From contig CM038908.1 of the NCBI GenBank assembly GCA_021904315.1, positions 27,362,501-27,426,500 on the forward strand: a stretch of 64,000 nucleotides of DNA, in the 5' to 3' direction. The position numbers were made by a program, and so were the translations under genes. This document shows, piece by piece, positions 1-12,363 of this stretch (position 1 is its first letter; every line of letters starts with the position of its first letter). The notes beneath the pieces were generated by a model. It was not told where the DNA came from. It saw only the letters and a program-made list of their open reading frames with translations, and ran no database searches. Source of the DNA: Sphagnum magellanicum (Eukaryota > Streptophyta > Sphagnopsida > Sphagnales > Sphagnaceae).

Positions 1-604
1 CATGAGTTCCACCCATTCAAGATGGTGCAAGTTGGAAACAATGTGTGGCAGGTCCACTTCTATCTGATATAGTTCTCTAGTACAATGCAAACCACTTCTT
101 CATAAAATTCTGGTCTTTTAAAAAGTCTCCATGCCAGTCATTTCTCTCAGGTGGACATAGTTGAACTACAAACAAAAATCTTAAGGCAAAATATCTCCTT
201 TCTGGATTGCAGGAGTCATTGATGTCACCAATAAGGAGCTAGTGATGCTTCGGAAGGAGCTTGGGCCAGCAGTTTGTGACAGTGTCACAAATGCACTCAA
301 AGAAATCCAGACATACAATGCCACCAGAAGGTACATAGTGGAGGTGCCATGGAATTACACAACAAACAAGGAAGCCACAATGAAGGACATTCTGCTGCAG
401 TTGCAAGATATAATTATAGAGAAAGACAAGAAACCACCACTTAAAAGAAAGACAAACTTGAAGAGCAAGATTGCTGATACAAGATGGTCATGTACGTCTT
501 CAAGTATTCTCCCATATATATTGACAATTGTGACAATCGGGATATGTGACAATGTAGCTCCACCCTCGAATTTTCAATTTTCAATGTTTGTACACGTGTT
601 CTGA
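1..604 (+). CDS. IDN2/FDM-like XH-domain protein, 3' end (partial)
   Basis: This is the C-terminal part of an XH-domain protein of the IDN2/FACTOR OF DNA METHYLATION family. Those proteins bind double-stranded RNA through an XS domain and act in RNA-directed DNA methylation. Bases 1-51 read EFHPFKMVQVGNNVWQ, matching the family's 'EWHPFK' block. Bases 215-430 read VIDVTNKELVMLRKELG, then NALKEIQTYNATRRYIVE and a WN..T.KEATMKDIL segment, the end of the XH domain ('YNPSGRY..ELWN...KATLKE'). A GT at 52 and an AG at 211-212 suggest an intron of 161 bp, but the two exons do not join in phase with these sites. The frame runs past XH through a basic tail (KKPPLKRK) to a stop at 604. The XS and coiled-coil parts lie off the left edge. 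Family assignment is good; whether this copy is intact is uncertain. Confidence 0.6.
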
Positions 605-2120
605 TGTCCAATTGGGTCTCCAATACACTTGAGATCATTGAGAACTGTTTCCATAATTTTCAAACAATAATCTAGCTGCATTCGTGTTGTCAGCTTTCTA
701 ACAACAGGTGCTTTAACAGCACATTTCAGAGAAGGGGGATGAGGGCATTGCTACTCATATCTCATCTATTGAAGCTCTTGGGTGGGTTTCCAATCACTTC
801 TTGCTGAGCCATAAAGTAAGTTGGGCAACAAACAACCAGTGCCAACCTCTTGGCCACCCCCTCTGCTTTTTCCCAATCTTCAATTTTCATGGGAAACTTA
901 TTTAATTTGGTGTGCACTTACATTGGGAATAGCATAGGAATGACATCAAACTTCAAATGCTTGGATTCCTTTGGGTACAAGGTAGATGTCACTTAATCAA
1001 ACTTGGTACCCATCTGTCAGTTCTAACAATTCATAAATTTGGCTAAATCAACTTATGGACTCTTGATTACATCACGAAGTTGACAGAACAAATACTGGTA
1101 CAAGAGCACTAGCAAATGAATTAGTGCGCTAGTTAAAGGATTTGAACTGGCCAAGTGAAAGAGTGGTTCACACGGCCCTAAACTTGTATGAACCAAACCT
1201 ACTTCCGCTTTATCCTTGTTGTAACTGGGAGCAATATCCCATCACTATAGATCTATTCTAAAAGGAATGATGATGATGAAAATTGTTTGAAGATGATAAT
1301 GAATATTGTTTGAAGACCGAAGAAAAGCCTTCCTTTCTGGACCTAATACAAAAAAGGGGCTATTTCTGGTGTTATGTTACTTAAATGGAAAGCATGTTTT
1401 TAGGCCCCCTAAGTATAAAAATCTATTTGTGACTTTGATGCATACAAGCTGTCACTGTAAACAAAATACCTGGCAAACTTTAAGGCAAGAGGAACACGTG
1501 AAGAAACTAGAAATAGAAACAAAGAAAAAGATATATCTGAAAAGCATCATAAGAGAAGTGGATCATACTTTGCCATCAACAGTTAGGGTAGTCGATCACA
1601 GCTGTCTTCACTTTGAGACCAAAAAACTCAAAGTTGAAAGATGTTAACATTTGCTATTTTCTTTCTTAACTTGCAATCCTAGAATCATCATCATCATCAT
1701 GATCGGTAATTGTAGTGAGACTTGAAGGGAGTTTAACTTGGAATTTGTCAAAGCCCTAACCAAAGCTTCAAGTTCCCCTCCTCTCAAGAGTCACCACCAG
1801 TGTCTGTTTTTTCCCAAATTCCTCAAGTAGGTGCACTGGCTAGGATCCTCAGCATTAATGAGCAGTAAATGACGACTGTCCTGGTGAACTAGTAGATCTT
1901 TTTTGGAATCCTGCTTAGTTCTGGCGACGTAAAAAACACACTGTCTAAATCTGGCGACTTCTAAGTTTTTTCGGTCAGGATATGGCGAATGTTTTTTTTT
2001 AAAATCTCAAAAATCCCTTTGTTGCATTCGCCAGCCTTCTTTTTTTTTTGGTCAGTAGGTTGCAAAAATTCACAAACAAAAAAATAAAACTAGTCACCAC
2101 CCTAAACACTAAAAAAAGCT

Positions 2121-2310
2121 GGACCTTGGCCATTTCAATACATGCCCATCGAGCAATTAATTAATTTTGAGATTTTCATTTCAACAAATGGAATATTCCT
2201 AAATATTCACTATTATCCTTCACAATATTTTATTATTTGTAATAAATATTTTTTAAATTTTAAAAAAATTCTTTAAATAATATAATTAGTGTCGAATTGG
2301 CCAAGGTACT
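2121..2310. mobile_element. Small MITE-like element with ACCTTGGCCA inverted ends
   Basis: The left end reads GGACCTTGGCCATTTCAA and the right end, on the other strand, reads GTACCTTGGCCAATTCGA. These are imperfect terminal inverted repeats of about 16-18 bp around a non-coding core of about 150 bp made mostly of A and T. Related ends occur at 62,621/62,903 and singly at about 43,217-43,240. Size, AT-rich core and inverted ends fit a non-autonomous DNA element. No target-site duplication is clear, so superfamily is not assigned. Confidence 0.45.
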
Positions 2311-2517
2311 AGGGTAATGTATTTGGCACCCCTTTTTCCCTCCCTAATGCCAAGGGAAAAATTTCAAATGGATTATGTGTGACTCACATGGACTGGTTGT
2401 GACGCCACTCAAAGTTTTAGGTTCCCTTTTATCTAACTATATACCTATAGGTTATGAGGAGGCAAAGGATATGGAATAAGGTACCATCATAAAAGGCATA
2501 ACTTAGGAGACGCATTC

Positions 2518-2600
2518 AGAATATTACAAAGAATCATTGAGAACTTCGTGGGAATGTAATATGAACATCATGATGAATGATCCAGAACTTGGTGGAAACC
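2518..2600 (+). repeat. Degenerate 11-bp minisatellite block
   Basis: Successive 11-mers with a GAGAAC/GGGAAT-like core can be read through this block, although decayed. It is the same family as the block at 3,380-3,625 and the one at 22,755-22,860. Confidence 0.45.
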
Positions 2601-3379
2601 AGTCTTGGCAGGTTACCCAGGTGAACTTGGTTGTCCGAGCTTGATTTTGTTCAAGTTGGATCTCATTTTATGAAACGGGAACCAGATAAGGGGGATTGAT
2701 TATGGAAGTGGATTGGAACCACCTCTGGTTATGGTATTGCCAGTAATCTCCACCAGACTCAAGGTCCAATTCCAAAGTCATTTGAGGACTAGAACCAAAT
2801 AAAAAAGCATTTAAAATTCAGTTCTAGTTTTAAGGTTTAAGGAGTTTTGGCTTTTTTAAGAAGATGAAGCTTTTTTTTTTAAAAAAATTTGAAGCTTAAG
2901 CTTCTTTGTGACCTTTTTTTTTGCATTTTTCGTTTCTTTAAACTTTGGTGTTCAAAAACACGCCATAAGTTTTGTTTTCCCAACTTCAAGTTTTGTTTGA
3001 AAATATTCACACTCAAGAAACAAGACACTATTGAAACTTGACTTCAAGCTTTATTTTGGGTGCCTCTTCAAACTCTTGGCATTGATTTTAGGTAAGTTGT
3101 GTACTCAACTTGTGATCATTGTTTTTTTTTGGCATTGTCCATTTTGATATTTTGGATGTTTGCCAAAAGGTACCCAGAATCAGTTTAAACAATCTACCCC
3201 GAAGTTATTTAATCATTGAAATTTTTAAAAAACCATAGCCAAGTCCCATATTGAAATAAAAAGGAACTGGAACCAAACCAGGGCCAGTCCGTTACAAAAC
3301 GTAAGGAACCATAACTGACAGGTCCCCCCAAAACCCCCCTAGAACCCCTGAAACTAGGGAACCAGTCAAAACACTAGTG

Positions 3380-3625
3380 GAAACACATTTGAGAACATTA
3401 GAAAGAACCGTTGAGAACTTGGCAATTACATAACGAGAACATCACAAAGAACCGTTATGAACTTGGTGAGAACATAACGAGAACATCAGGAAGAACCATT
3501 GAGAACATGGTGAGAACATAATGAGAACATCAGGAAAAACCATTGAGAACTTGGTGACAATATAATGAGAATATCTTGAAGAACCATTGGGAATTTGGTG
3601 GGAACACGTTGGGAACAACAAAACC
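3380..3625 (+). repeat. 44-bp tandem repeat built of four 11-mers
   Basis: The word GAGAAYAT recurs at 3,391, 3,435, 3,479, 3,523 and 3,567, an exact 44-bp period. Each 44-bp unit divides into four 11-mers such as GAGAACATCAG, GAAGAACCATT, GAGAACATGGT and GAGAACATAAT, so the array is a higher-order repeat. About five units are present and they drift at the right end into GGGAAC-type 11-mers. Confidence 0.8.
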
Positions 3626-5499
3626 CATAAAAATTACAAATCCACCCAAAATGGGCCTCTTAGGTCTATGCTGCCTCATCTCATTGGCTACACCAGAATT
3701 GTGTTCATGACCATTGTTAGCTAAGGCTCTGTGGTTTTTTTTTTAATTCCATGATGCTGCACAAGTGGCGATAGTCCATAAGTATATTTAGCCAAATTTG
3801 GCGATATTAAAAATATGAGAGTACAAAATTTGAGTCACCATTTCATATTGTAGGAAATTGTGGCGATTTTATTTTTTTGGGCAATTTTTTTGTCAAAAAA
3901 TAGGGAGTTTCCAACAGAATAATATTTTTTGAAAATATTTTTCACAATATTTTCCCCCAACAAAATTACTACTTAGGCTAATAATAGCAGGGGCATGAAC
4001 TATGAGGGTGGGGGGAATGCGGGGTGAGGGGAAATTTTTATGGCGGCGACTTTGTTAGCATTAAAAATAATTATATTTAAAGTTCAGGTGGGTTGGTACA
4101 ACGTACAATCCAGTCAACGTTGAAAAAAAAAGTTGTACGCGTTCCTGTACTGCCGAAAGAGGGAAAAAAGGTGAATCCATTTCTGGAATTGATCGCAGTC
4201 AACCCAAAGAAGATTCCGCCCAGGAATCACACATGACAGACGATTCTAGGGCCCACCACCGAGTTTCACGAGATTCCACCAAAAAGGTGGCGGAAGAAAA
4301 GGAGGGGAAAGCAGCAAAACGTAAAAGACTGTTCAGCCTCTTTACTATTGGTGAAATTTTGCTCAAAAATCAAAATTAAAAATTAAAAAATCGAAAATGA
4401 ACTGACTTTGGAGGTTTTCAATTAATTAAAAAAAAATCAGATGTTTTATATTTCTGTGACGAGAAATTTCAAAGAATTGATATGTGGGTCATTTTTTTCA
4501 AATCTATCATAAGGTCATCCTTGATTTAATTTTTAAAACAATTTTTATGATATGATCCTTCCTAGACAATTTCAGAGGCAATTCATACACGCCTCTCTTT
4601 TTTTTTCAAGTGAACTACTATCTCACTCCTTTTCTAATAATTATCTTTTTTTCTACTAACTTTTTTAATAACTAGTTCGCTCACCCTCCAACATGAATAT
4701 GAAAAAATAAATTAACATGTATCTTTTCATTGTCCATGATATTTATATTAATTTAAATTAAATTTGAGATTGGCATAAATAATGATGAACTATTAGAAGA
4801 AACCATACATGTGAACATAAGAAAAAGGGCCCAAAAAAAAAAAAAACAAAAAAAAGTTGATTGTCACCAGTAGTGTGAAGCAATGTGAAGCCCAAGTTTT
4901 GATTTTCAGTTTGTTACCACCAAAAGTATAGAAATATGATTCAAGAATTGTACTTCATATCTGGTTTATAGACAAATGTGGCTAAATCTTCTTAGGAATG
5001 AGGATCCTCACTTTTTCTACATATTCTTCCTATGGAACGATTCCCACTTTGGCGACAAACCGCCCAAAAACAAAAACAATGATCCGGATGTATGTAAAAC
5101 AAGTAGGAAATTTTTTTATAATGAAATTGTGAAGGAACTCCTACAGAAATCGAGTTGGAATTGCAAACGACTCCACACAAATTCAAGACCCACGCGGTAG
5201 TTTTGATTCGCGACCCAAAGACTTGTGTTTTGGTTGCAAGTGGTGCGGAGAGGTTGTATCTGGTGTAGTGATATCTGGAGTGTTTCTATTTATGCTTGTG
5301 ATATGATATGACGAAGTCAAGGAGAGGTTTGCTACTCGGTGGTGTGTTTGGTGCTCCGGTTTTTGTGTTTGGGAATGAAGTGCAGCGGCAGCAGCAGCAC
5401 AACACGGTGAGGCAAAGGAGTGTGTCTGGACTGCTTTGGTCTTTTCCACGTGCAACTAGGACTAGTCAAAGAAGAGACAAGACGTTTTCAACTGAAGGT

Positions 5500-5700
5500 T
5501 TGCTTGCTACGCCATTCCTTTGATCTTATGTGCTTGGGTTTGTGTTTTTTTTTTCTCCCTTTCATATGTAAGAGTTTTGGTTGTGGAAAGAAATAAGTAA
5601 TCGTGTTTGCTTCGCCATTCCTTTGATCTTGTGTGCTTGGGTTTGTGTTTGTTTTTTGCATGTGTAAGAGTTTTGGATGTGGAAATAATAAATAAGTTTT
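5500..5700 (+). repeat. Tandem duplication, about 103 bp x 2
   Basis: The word GCCATTCCTTTGATCTT occurs at 5,511 and 5,614. Both copies continue through GTGCTTGGGTTTGTGTTT, GTAAGAGTTTTGG and TGTGGAAA with small differences. The duplication lies upstream of gene A, probably in its promoter or leader. Short ORFs read on either strand here are by-products of the duplicated sequence. Confidence 0.8.
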
Positions 5701-6384
5701 GTGCTTGGGAGTGGAGCATCTGTCTTTCCACCAGAAAGTTGTTTTGTGCACCAGTTGTTGTTTGCTTAGGGTCTAAAAATTTGCATATATGTTTGCACTG
5801 GACTCTGCAAGCTTTCCAACTCTAATGAGATTCAGAGAGTCTCTGTAAAAGATTGCGTTGAGCTGTCCATATGAACCCAGAGAGAGACAGCGACAGAGAG
5901 ACAGAGAGAGGCCTAGTATTTGAGGAAAGCAAAGGGGCAACTTGACCACTCTTTCCTAGAAACGCACCTCTGCTCTTCTTGTCTAGCCATCCATATAACA
6001 GACCATCATCACCTTCTGATCTTCTTTGGCAAGTGATTTTCATGATTTGTGTTGGAAATTGTAGGCTCCATTGAATTCTTAAGGCTGAATTTTTCTTCAC
6101 AATTACCATTTTTGGACTAGGTTCCTTGAGCTTCGATGTTTTGAAATTGATCACCTGTTTCTTTGTGGGCTTGTTACATAAGTAGGGTTGCTTTTGGTGC
6201 TGGAGAGGGTTTTGTGACAAAGAAGAAACTTGCAAGAAGAAAGGTTAGGTTCCAACAATTGCACACAGGTGTGAAGTTGAAGCTCTCTGGAGGAGGAGAT
6301 TTGTTTGAGCTTTCTTGTAGTAGATAAAAAGTACATGAGTGAGGCATCAGCTGTGCCACACACGAGCTGCAGCACGTTCTAGGG

Positions 6385-8307
6385 ATGGAGTTGTCTAGGC
6401 CTGGCAGCTCAAGCTTGGCCCAAGCACTGCGAGAATCAGAGCGAGGGGCAGCAAAGTCAGGTGATGATGCAGATGTGAGCGAGGTTCTCAACTTTGCAGG
6501 CATTGAAATTAAGTCTCCGAGCTTGAAACCCCTTTGGCAAGATGCAGCAGAGTTGTCTACAAATGACAGGCTTTTGAAAACAGTTTATCAGCGAGGACAG
6601 AGACGAATGGTAGAGATTCTCAAGATTCAAGCTCCTGAGGATGGCCATGTAGTGGGGCATGCTCTTGTGAAAGCAGCGGAAGGAAGCAACTTGTATGTTG
6701 TCAAGATCTTGAGGAAGGGGTTAGCTGAGCTTACTATGAGTGAGCTCATGCCTCGATTTCTTGCTTTCTCACTCCTCAAAGCAATGGAGACAGGCTCATT
6801 AGAGATTGTCCAAGAGCTAATGAAACCACTCAATATTTCAACCATGGCATTGATGGGCTACGAGCTTGTAAAAAGCAAGGATGATGGCTACCCCTTTGTG
6901 AAGGTGAACCTCACAAAGGACTGGCAGAAGTTGATCTTGGGGTTCAAGAGCCTTTTGCCTGCAGCAGAATTGAAGCTGCAGGCTGAGAAGCTGGAGCTCC
7001 GAGGCACAAGGACTGACCAAGAAGCAATCCATACTGCCACCAGGCTATGTTACCACATCTACTTCATCTGGCGCTTGCTCATCATTGCAGGTGGCAATGC
7101 CCATGTGTCCATCTTCCGTGAGCTTCTGCTGCGGCGTGACGAGCACATTGTGATGGCAAATGATGCTAAGAGCACTGCAGTTGGATTTGAGAATCCTCGT
7201 GTACAAGAGCTCATGAGGGTGAGAGCTCAGATTGATGATGACTTCATGAAACTGGCAATGAAGGTGTTAGCAAAACAGGGCCGTGATAAGATTCTGTATA
7301 TTCTTTGGCGTTCGAGTGAAAAAGGGAAGGTTAACAGCCGCTTGCCTGGGAAGAAAAATGCAGTCAGTGATAGTGTTGAGTCTTTGTGGCACTGTGAAGC
7401 ACGGTCCCACTTCGGACTCTGGGAGATTCTCATGGATGTGCCTGTGCTCCTCATGGACATGGAGAGCTCATATCAGGATGACAGTGAGAAGCTGAGGCAG
7501 AGCCTGCGGCGCTATTCTTATGTCCAGCCTTTGATTCCTCAGGTTGCCAAACTCAATGTCCAGTTCCGAATGTCTGTGGACATTCAGCCAAATTTCATTG
7601 AGCTAATGGTGGGTATAAACCATGTGCGTGTCATGGTTGACAACTCCGTCTGGGAAGAGAAACGAACAGGCCACTTCCCTTCAAGAGTCTACCTCTCTAT
7701 TGTTCCTGTCAATGCTGGGTTAACCTCCGTCACCATGACAGGCTCCTCACAAAACACTTCTGTGAAGGTTGGGGTGTCAGAGCAGATCCGTGTGGGTGTT
7801 CGTGCAAACATCAAAGCTGCACCGGCAGGAGGATTGAGCCTTACAGCTGGGAAGGCAACCATGTCAAAAATTGAAGGGAAGCCCTGGCAAATGGAACAAC
7901 TCCCAGAGGAAGGTGACAGAGGTGGCAGCTTTACATGGACATTGGCAAACCTTCGTGGCTCTGGCTTTGATCGTCTCAACCCCATGATTGGAGAGGCGAA
8001 GAGATCAATCTGGCAGTTTGGGAAGAGGGTGCCATTGAATCCACTGCTGGTGTTGCCCTTCGGGAGCAATGGGGGTGTCCAATTCACAGCCTCAGAGTAT
8101 AGTGATACACTGGCATGGCGATACCCTAAGGACCTTGAGAACACCACCCTGATGTTCAACATCATGGGCCGTGTGCACACTACCTACATCACTCAGGACA
8201 CATTCTGGGAGACACGCATGATGCCCTTTGAGTGTAAGGTTGAGCAGAAGCTGGAGCCTTGTGGTGAACCTCTTGGAGCAGACAAGAAGAAGAAAAAGAA
8301 GAAATAA
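6385..8307 (+). CDS. Gene A: uncharacterised 640-aa plant protein, intact and intron-free
   Basis: I do not recognise the family. The reading frame is open for 640 codons in one exon, starting at ATG 6,385. Residues 61-150 show three ankyrin-like helical units (LLKTVYQRGQRRMVEILK, HALVKAAEGSNLYVVKIL, SLLKAMETGSLEIVQELM). Residues 170-310 are mostly helical, with a hydrophobic stretch at 221-236 (LCYHIYFIWRLLIIAG) too polar and short to call firmly as a membrane segment. Residues 395-620 look beta-rich and are the most conserved part against gene B: VYLSIVPVNAGLTSVTMTGS at 435-454, alternating V/K/V/G strands at 458-480, then SIWQFGKR and a MMPFEC motif near 612-617. The C-terminus is a seven-lysine tail. 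No signal peptide is seen. The convergent paralogue B (18,220-19,914) supports real coding. Function is unknown; the ankyrin-like reading is inference. Confidence 0.93.
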   Translation: MELSRPGSSSLAQALRESERGAAKSGDDADVSEVLNFAGIEIKSPSLKPLWQDAAELSTNDRLLKTVYQRGQRRMVEILKIQAPEDGHVVGHALVKAAEGSNLYVVKILRKGLAELTMSELMPRFLAFSLLKAMETGSLEIVQELMKPLNISTMALMGYELVKSKDDGYPFVKVNLTKDWQKLILGFKSLLPAAELKLQAEKLELRGTRTDQEAIHTATRLCYHIYFIWRLLIIAGGNAHVSIFRELLLRRDEHIVMANDAKSTAVGFENPRVQELMRVRAQIDDDFMKLAMKVLAKQGRDKILYILWRSSEKGKVNSRLPGKKNAVSDSVESLWHCEARSHFGLWEILMDVPVLLMDMESSYQDDSEKLRQSLRRYSYVQPLIPQVAKLNVQFRMSVDIQPNFIELMVGINHVRVMVDNSVWEEKRTGHFPSRVYLSIVPVNAGLTSVTMTGSSQNTSVKVGVSEQIRVGVRANIKAAPAGGLSLTAGKATMSKIEGKPWQMEQLPEEGDRGGSFTWTLANLRGSGFDRLNPMIGEAKRSIWQFGKRVPLNPLLVLPFGSNGGVQFTASEYSDTLAWRYPKDLENTTLMFNIMGRVHTTYITQDTFWETRMMPFECKVEQKLEPCGEPLGADKKKKKKK

Positions 8308-11300
8308 GCAGGTGATTCTCTTCCACCCTCTCTCTCTCCACGTGTATGTGCATAGGCCTCTCTATGCCTTTGGTGTAAGTGCTTGCTTGTACAAGGATAA
8401 CCTAAAATGCAGCTTATGCTCACAAGCTTGCTCCAGCTTGAATGAGGACACTACTGAGTTTTTTTAATTAGCTATGTTTCTTTGAGTGCAAGCCAACATC
8501 ATATCTGAGTCTTCTGATTGCTTCTAGAAATGCAAGAGAAACTCAGGACACAGATCGTGTATAATGGTATGCCCAAAATTTTGGGTGGATTTATTCATAC
8601 TGATCTAACCCATTGTCAGGAGCTGATGAAGTCACTGGGTAGTTATGGCAACTTGTCACTGCTATTCATGACGAAGGTAATAGTCTGACACTTTGTGAGT
8701 GTCTCTCATAAGGTTATGACTGCACTCATTGTCATGTTTCCTTCAAATTGTTGTCGTGGGGGTTACTTTACAATTTCATAGAGGTGTGTGAATGTGTGTA
8801 TGTGTGAATCTTCAACCAGGTCCCTCCTACCAAATGTTGTCTTCTGTACTGATGTAAACTCCATTGATCTCATCAACAGGTCTATATGGTTGCACTCCAC
8901 CAGCTCTGAAAGTCTCTCCAACTTTGGTAGTGTCTGCCATGAGATCAGAGCACATGACTGATTCATAATGTCTTGCTGGTTGCTGTTGCAATCCAGATCT
9001 ATGCAAGCTAAAGAGTATTCAGGGGAATTCTATATGTTCAAAGTTGTGGAGCAAATGGTGAATGCAACATTTCATTGTCAGGTGTTATTCATGCAAGTGC
9101 AAATTTGTTTTAGTTTTGGTGGGTCCTTATCATCTGGGCATGAATTTTTAATATCATTGCAAGCTTTTCATATTGCAGGGCTCTTTCCTTTGCAATCTTT
9201 TTGCAAAATGAAACACAAGAGGGGAAAAAAAAAGTCCTGTAGAATTCCATGTTAAGTGGTTCAGGGGTTAAAGGTTTTTTTCTCTCAGCAAGCTTTTCCA
9301 TTGTTTGGAATTTGCCAATGCTGTTGTATTTTTTGTTCCTTCATGGATGATAAAGGATCTTGGAGTTGTTTCTGGCCTCTTCCTAGGGTTTAAACTTTAA
9401 ACAATCTGTACAAAGGTAAGGACTGTTCTTCAGCATTCAATTCCTGAGTTTGCCACTTCGACAGTGTGGAATATATTTTTTCCTGAGGGAGCTCTTTGGG
9501 GATTATTGAAGGCCAAACCTCAATGCCAGCTATTGTATCTCAATCCCAATTACATTTTGAAGTGGAATGGACTCTCTATGGGCAGGTAGCACTCATTTCT
9601 CCTTGTGTGGGTAGCTTGGATTTTTGTGAGTAATTTTTGTGATTTCCTTCACCACACTCATAACTTTTAATTTTTCATCCTTCTAATAGCTGCTACAGAT
9701 GTCAGTCCGGTAGGGCTAGAGTGATATAGACATGCAAAGCTAGGTACTAATGATTCTCTATCATCACCTGCCATTCCCATTTCTTTGTTTGGAATGATCA
9801 TCAGGGTTGACAAAAGAGATTTGTTCTTGTCAGCCACCCCAATTTTGCATATTCTGAAGAGACTTGGACAGAATCAGAACTGAGATGGCAAAATGCACAC
9901 TAACATGATATGGTGAAGTACATGAAAGACTGCTTCTGGATACTTTTCCTTATCTTGCAGACCCCAGAAAAGATCATTAGACGTAGACCAGGCACCCAGA
10001 CAATACATGATCCTAATGGCTCCAAAATTACTAAAGGTTTGGGGAGCAGCAAGATAGTGTGCCTCAGCGATGGTTGTTGTCATAAGATTGCTAGATGAGG
10101 CAAACTCCATGTCAAGGACATGAAAAATGTCAAAACAATTGCCGCACAAAATGAACAGTTTCCAAGAACAGTGTCACTAATGGAAACTCAATGCAGCAAT
10201 CTGTAGGAAAGCCTGAGCTGCCCGTGAATGTAAAGAAAAGAACTTGCTAATACCACTCCAAGAAGCAAAGCACAATTGTGCCAGCAAAAGCTCATTCAGC
10301 CATTTCTTTCTTGGATTATCAAAGAAACTCATGAAATTGGCATGAAAGAAAACAGCTTAAACTGGTTTTTGAAAAGGGTGGGATATCCCAGACAAGGTGC
10401 AGCTCATGTTCTGGGACTAGATTATGAGGAAAGTATCAAAGATGGGATAACCCAACACAAGGCAAGAACATACCTTCTGAAAGGGCTGGAGATATTGATG
10501 TGCGAGTTGCTGTGAAATAAAAGCACCCTGATTGTCAAATTTCTCTTTCCGGAGAAAGGTCTCACCAGTGGGCACAAAATTCAGGGCCTTCTCAACTTCT
10601 CAGTCCTCTCAATCTTCAGGCAAAATCAAGAGTCCATCAAACCAGAGCTTGCAAATACGCGTGGCAGAGATGATACCATCATTGATCAAAATGGACGAAA
10701 TTCCACTCCTGCAATAAGTGCAAGAGATTTTTGGATGCTTTTGTTACTCATGGCACTTCATCACAATTGCTGGATTAATAGCAGACTGTTCATCAGCTTC
10801 TATGAAGAATATTTTCAGGCAGAAAAGCACTGACAAAAATGCTGAAACTCTGATATGGATTGTAAGTCAGTCCCTGGTCAGCACAGAGGTGAGTAGAAGA
10901 GTGAAAGAGCTGAAAAAAATATGTTTAGAGCGATGGGTACAGAGAGAAGCTTTGTGACTTTGAGATGAAATTTCCACTACAACATTCCTAATTCCATGTA
11001 ATGAAGAAGGCTGTCACTTGCCCTGTTGGCCTTGACAGTGCTAAGTAGAAGAATATCAGTTCATGCATCAGGCCAGGGCTAAAAAGGACAAATATTAAAG
11101 CCACTTCTCAAGACCATAATGGCACCTTGGAGGATTTCCAAGAATTGAAATCTGTAGCAGCAACAAAACCAAGCATCAGTTCAGCTGGTGTGCATTGGAG
11201 CATACAATCGACACAAACAGAGATTTGCTCTTTCATGAAAGTTAGAATATTTGACATGTGCCACCTGAACCCATTTTTCTAAAATGAGATTCTTTGATCC

Positions 11301-11800
11301 AACTCAAACACAAAATAAACAAGTCCCAAATTTTGGAAAATTATGGATGCTGCATCTGAGAATGGGTTTATGGGAAGGAAACAATATGTGCAAGCTCAGA
11401 TAGCATTTCTTCAGCAGCACACACATTTTGGACACCATAATTGATTCATCTCTCTGCAATGCATGTGCCAAGAATATATAAACAATAACAGGTTGCAACC
11501 AGAACAAAAGCTTTCCTCAGTATATCTCAGTGTAAACGTCTTGCAAAACTTGCAAGCAACCTTTGCAGAAATGAGTATTTGCCAGCATTGGTTACTTTCA
11601 AGGGGCCAAGTAAAATTGCACTGTACTTTTGCTATGAATCTCACAATCCAGAAAATGAGCTGATTTTGTAAATATTAAGTTCCATTTGAATGAAATTGTG
11701 ATGTTGCATGCAACTTAATTCAATTGAGTTCAAATTGAATTAAATTGAATTCAAATTCTTAAATTATTATTTTTAAACAATATGAATTGACAAATTGGCA
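8308..11800. other. Spacer downstream of gene A; no gene seen
   Basis: The first few hundred bases are presumably the 3' UTR of gene A. Beyond that the sequence is of ordinary complexity with short ORFs on both strands (for example 9,874-10,149 and 10,276-10,515), none with a recognisable domain, a splice-supported extension or a plausible composition. A short AT-rich palindrome-like tract (TTCAATTGAGTTCAAATTGA and similar) lies near 11,715-11,760. Confidence 0.55.
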
Positions 11801-11839
11801 AATGGTGTATCAAGGGAAGAAAGAGATGAATCCAAGTTC

Positions 11840-12223
11840 TATGAATTCATTGATATTGGATGGCATTAAATTGGTACCATAATGAAACATGTCATCACAT
11901 CTACCAATGACACAAAATTGTCTCAATATGAAAGCATCACTGAATTGTTGGAAAACCAACCAATTTTGGAGACAACTTTACAATCTACATATAAAAGTTA
12001 TAAAAAGGATTTTAATGATTAAGCAATTGGTATGTTCAATAAGATGGTGGAAAACAATACTATCATGGTGAATATTTTCAAGAAAACCAATGTTTTATTG
12101 AAAAGAGTTGATCACCAAATTGATAAACTACTAAATTATAGGCATGATATCTACTTTGATTTTGAATCATATGATGTAGTTGGGAAGAGGAATTTACCTT
12201 GTCATTTTAATTTTGTTTCATAA
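11840..12223 (+). pseudogene. Possible accessory ORF of a PIF/Harbinger transposon, decayed
   Basis: Two adjoining frames give protein-like sequence: one ends in a stop after KSYKKDF, and another continues with MFNKMVENNTIMVNIFKKTN and LLKRVDHQIDKLLNYRHD. PIF/Harbinger elements normally carry a second Myb/SANT-like gene next to the transposase, and this lies beside a transposase relic on the opposite strand. No SANT motif is clear, so the assignment rests mainly on position. It could also be unrelated repeat sequence. Confidence 0.3.
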
Positions 12224-12363
12224 AATGTGTTGACTAATAATTCTTGAGCTTGTGCAATTTCTAACATATTTTTATTTTTATTTTTGTGTCTTTCTTCTAT
12301 TTTGGTGCCCCTTTGATTTCTCGATTCCAAAAATTATCTCATTCTCTTCATTTGCAACTTCTT

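Larger units (their letters stand above)
605..5000. other. Intergenic, repeat-rich; no gene seen
   Basis: The ORFs here are short and lack family motifs. The stretch is AT-rich and holds a small inverted-repeat element (2,121-2,310), 11-bp-periodic minisatellite blocks (about 2,518-2,600 and 3,380-3,625), several scattered 'TGGCGA' words and copies of the dispersed repeat described below. The 113-aa ORF at 1,306-1,647 has no recognisable domain and I do not call it a gene. Confidence 0.6.

Noticed and set aside
5822-6503. 137-, 74- and 109-aa frames on the - strand
   Set aside because: Lie over the leader and start of gene A in antisense, with low-complexity Leu/Ser content.
9874-10515. Short frames on both strands that look mildly protein-like
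   Set aside because: No family motif, no in-phase continuation and no splice sites that extend them.
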